Below, piece after piece: positions 63,880-64,000 of a stretch of DNA of 64,000 nucleotides. Under the pieces are notes generated by a model. That model ran no database searches. It was not told the DNA's origin and was given only the letters and a program-made list of their open reading frames with translations. The stretch's first letter is position 1. Every line of letters begins with the position of its first letter. Origin of the DNA: Psychrobacter arenosus (lineage in GTDB: Bacteria; Pseudomonadota; Gammaproteobacteria; Pseudomonadales; Moraxellaceae); NCBI RefSeq assembly GCF_904848165.1, contig NZ_LR884459.1, positions 3,038,001 through 3,102,000 on the forward strand. The letters run 5' to 3'. The position numbers and the translations under genes are program-made.

Positions 63880-64000
63880 TAATCCCCCACAGCCTTAAAG
63901 GCGGTTTAAAGTCCCCCTTTGAAAAGGGGGATTTAGGGAAATTTCAAATTTGTGAGAAGCACCGCTTCGAAAGAGGGAGATTTTCAAAATGATGAGAAGC
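63880..64000. repeat. Dispersed repeat with CCCCCTTT/AAAGGGGG hairpin
   Basis: Upstream of nirD. A CCCCC/GGGGG inverted repeat is followed by GATTTAGGGAAATTT and a direct repeat ending GATGAGAAGC or GTGAGAAGC (twice). It resembles widely scattered intergenic repeats in this group and continues to the window edge. Confidence 0.55.

Overview
The window looks like chromosomal DNA of a Psychrobacter-type gammaproteobacterium (Moraxellaceae). I infer this from the moderate GC content, the codon style, and gene blocks reminiscent of Psychrobacter and Acinetobacter (a VOC protein in the tyrosine catabolic cluster, Csu-type pili). No rRNA, tRNA, CRISPR array, transposase or prophage was recognised. 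Most of the window is ordinary chromosome organised as catabolic, envelope and metal-homeostasis clusters, with one AT-rich insert near the right end.

Left part (1-9 kb): a truncated DUF421/YetF membrane protein, an EamA exporter, a cytosine-deaminase-like amidohydrolase, a short MgtC protein, a periplasmic gamma-glutamyltransferase and a class II UvrA paralogue without the UvrB-binding region. An array of about 210-230 bp intergenic repeats (8613-9135) follows. From 9.1 to 21.7 kb lies an almost complete phenylalanine/tyrosine catabolic region: phhA and phhB (Phe to Tyr), tyrB-like transaminase, hpd, fahA, maiA, an IclR and a LysR regulator, an orphan TRAP binding protein and an NhaC-type carrier. 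The canonical homogentisate dioxygenase is missing; a small VOC protein with a possible metal triad sits in its place next to fahA.

An HNH nuclease gene that appears cut by a nonsense codon (21.9-23.05 kb) precedes a complete trans-4-hydroxyproline catabolic operon (23.1-29.4 kb) with a divergent PAS-AraC regulator. Two near-identical terminators bracket this block. Next come a four-gene Csu-like archaic chaperone-usher pilus operon (30.8-35.5 kb), a CusSR-type copper two-component system with a textbook copper box, divergent DUF411/DUF305 metal-binding proteins (36-41 kb), and a Fur-controlled siderophore ABC importer (41.2-45.6 kb).

From 46.7 to 58 kb are a UvrD/Rep-type helicase and an unusual lipid locus resembling E. 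coli ynbABCD: PAP2 plus dual-specificity phosphatase, CdsA-like cytidylyltransferase, and a 920-residue protein joining a CDP-alcohol phosphotransferase to an alpha/beta hydrolase-methyltransferase. The last is translationally coupled to a patatin-like protein and a short-chain dehydrogenase. This is the best candidate for an undescribed pathway (an unknown phospholipid head group or turnover cycle). The right end has glycerate uptake and kinase genes, an AT-rich stand-alone SIR2-domain gene (candidate phage defence), ypeA and nirD.

Functions come from motifs and context read by eye; no database search was run. Several starts were moved to internal ATG codons where a ribosome binding site or signal peptide favoured them.
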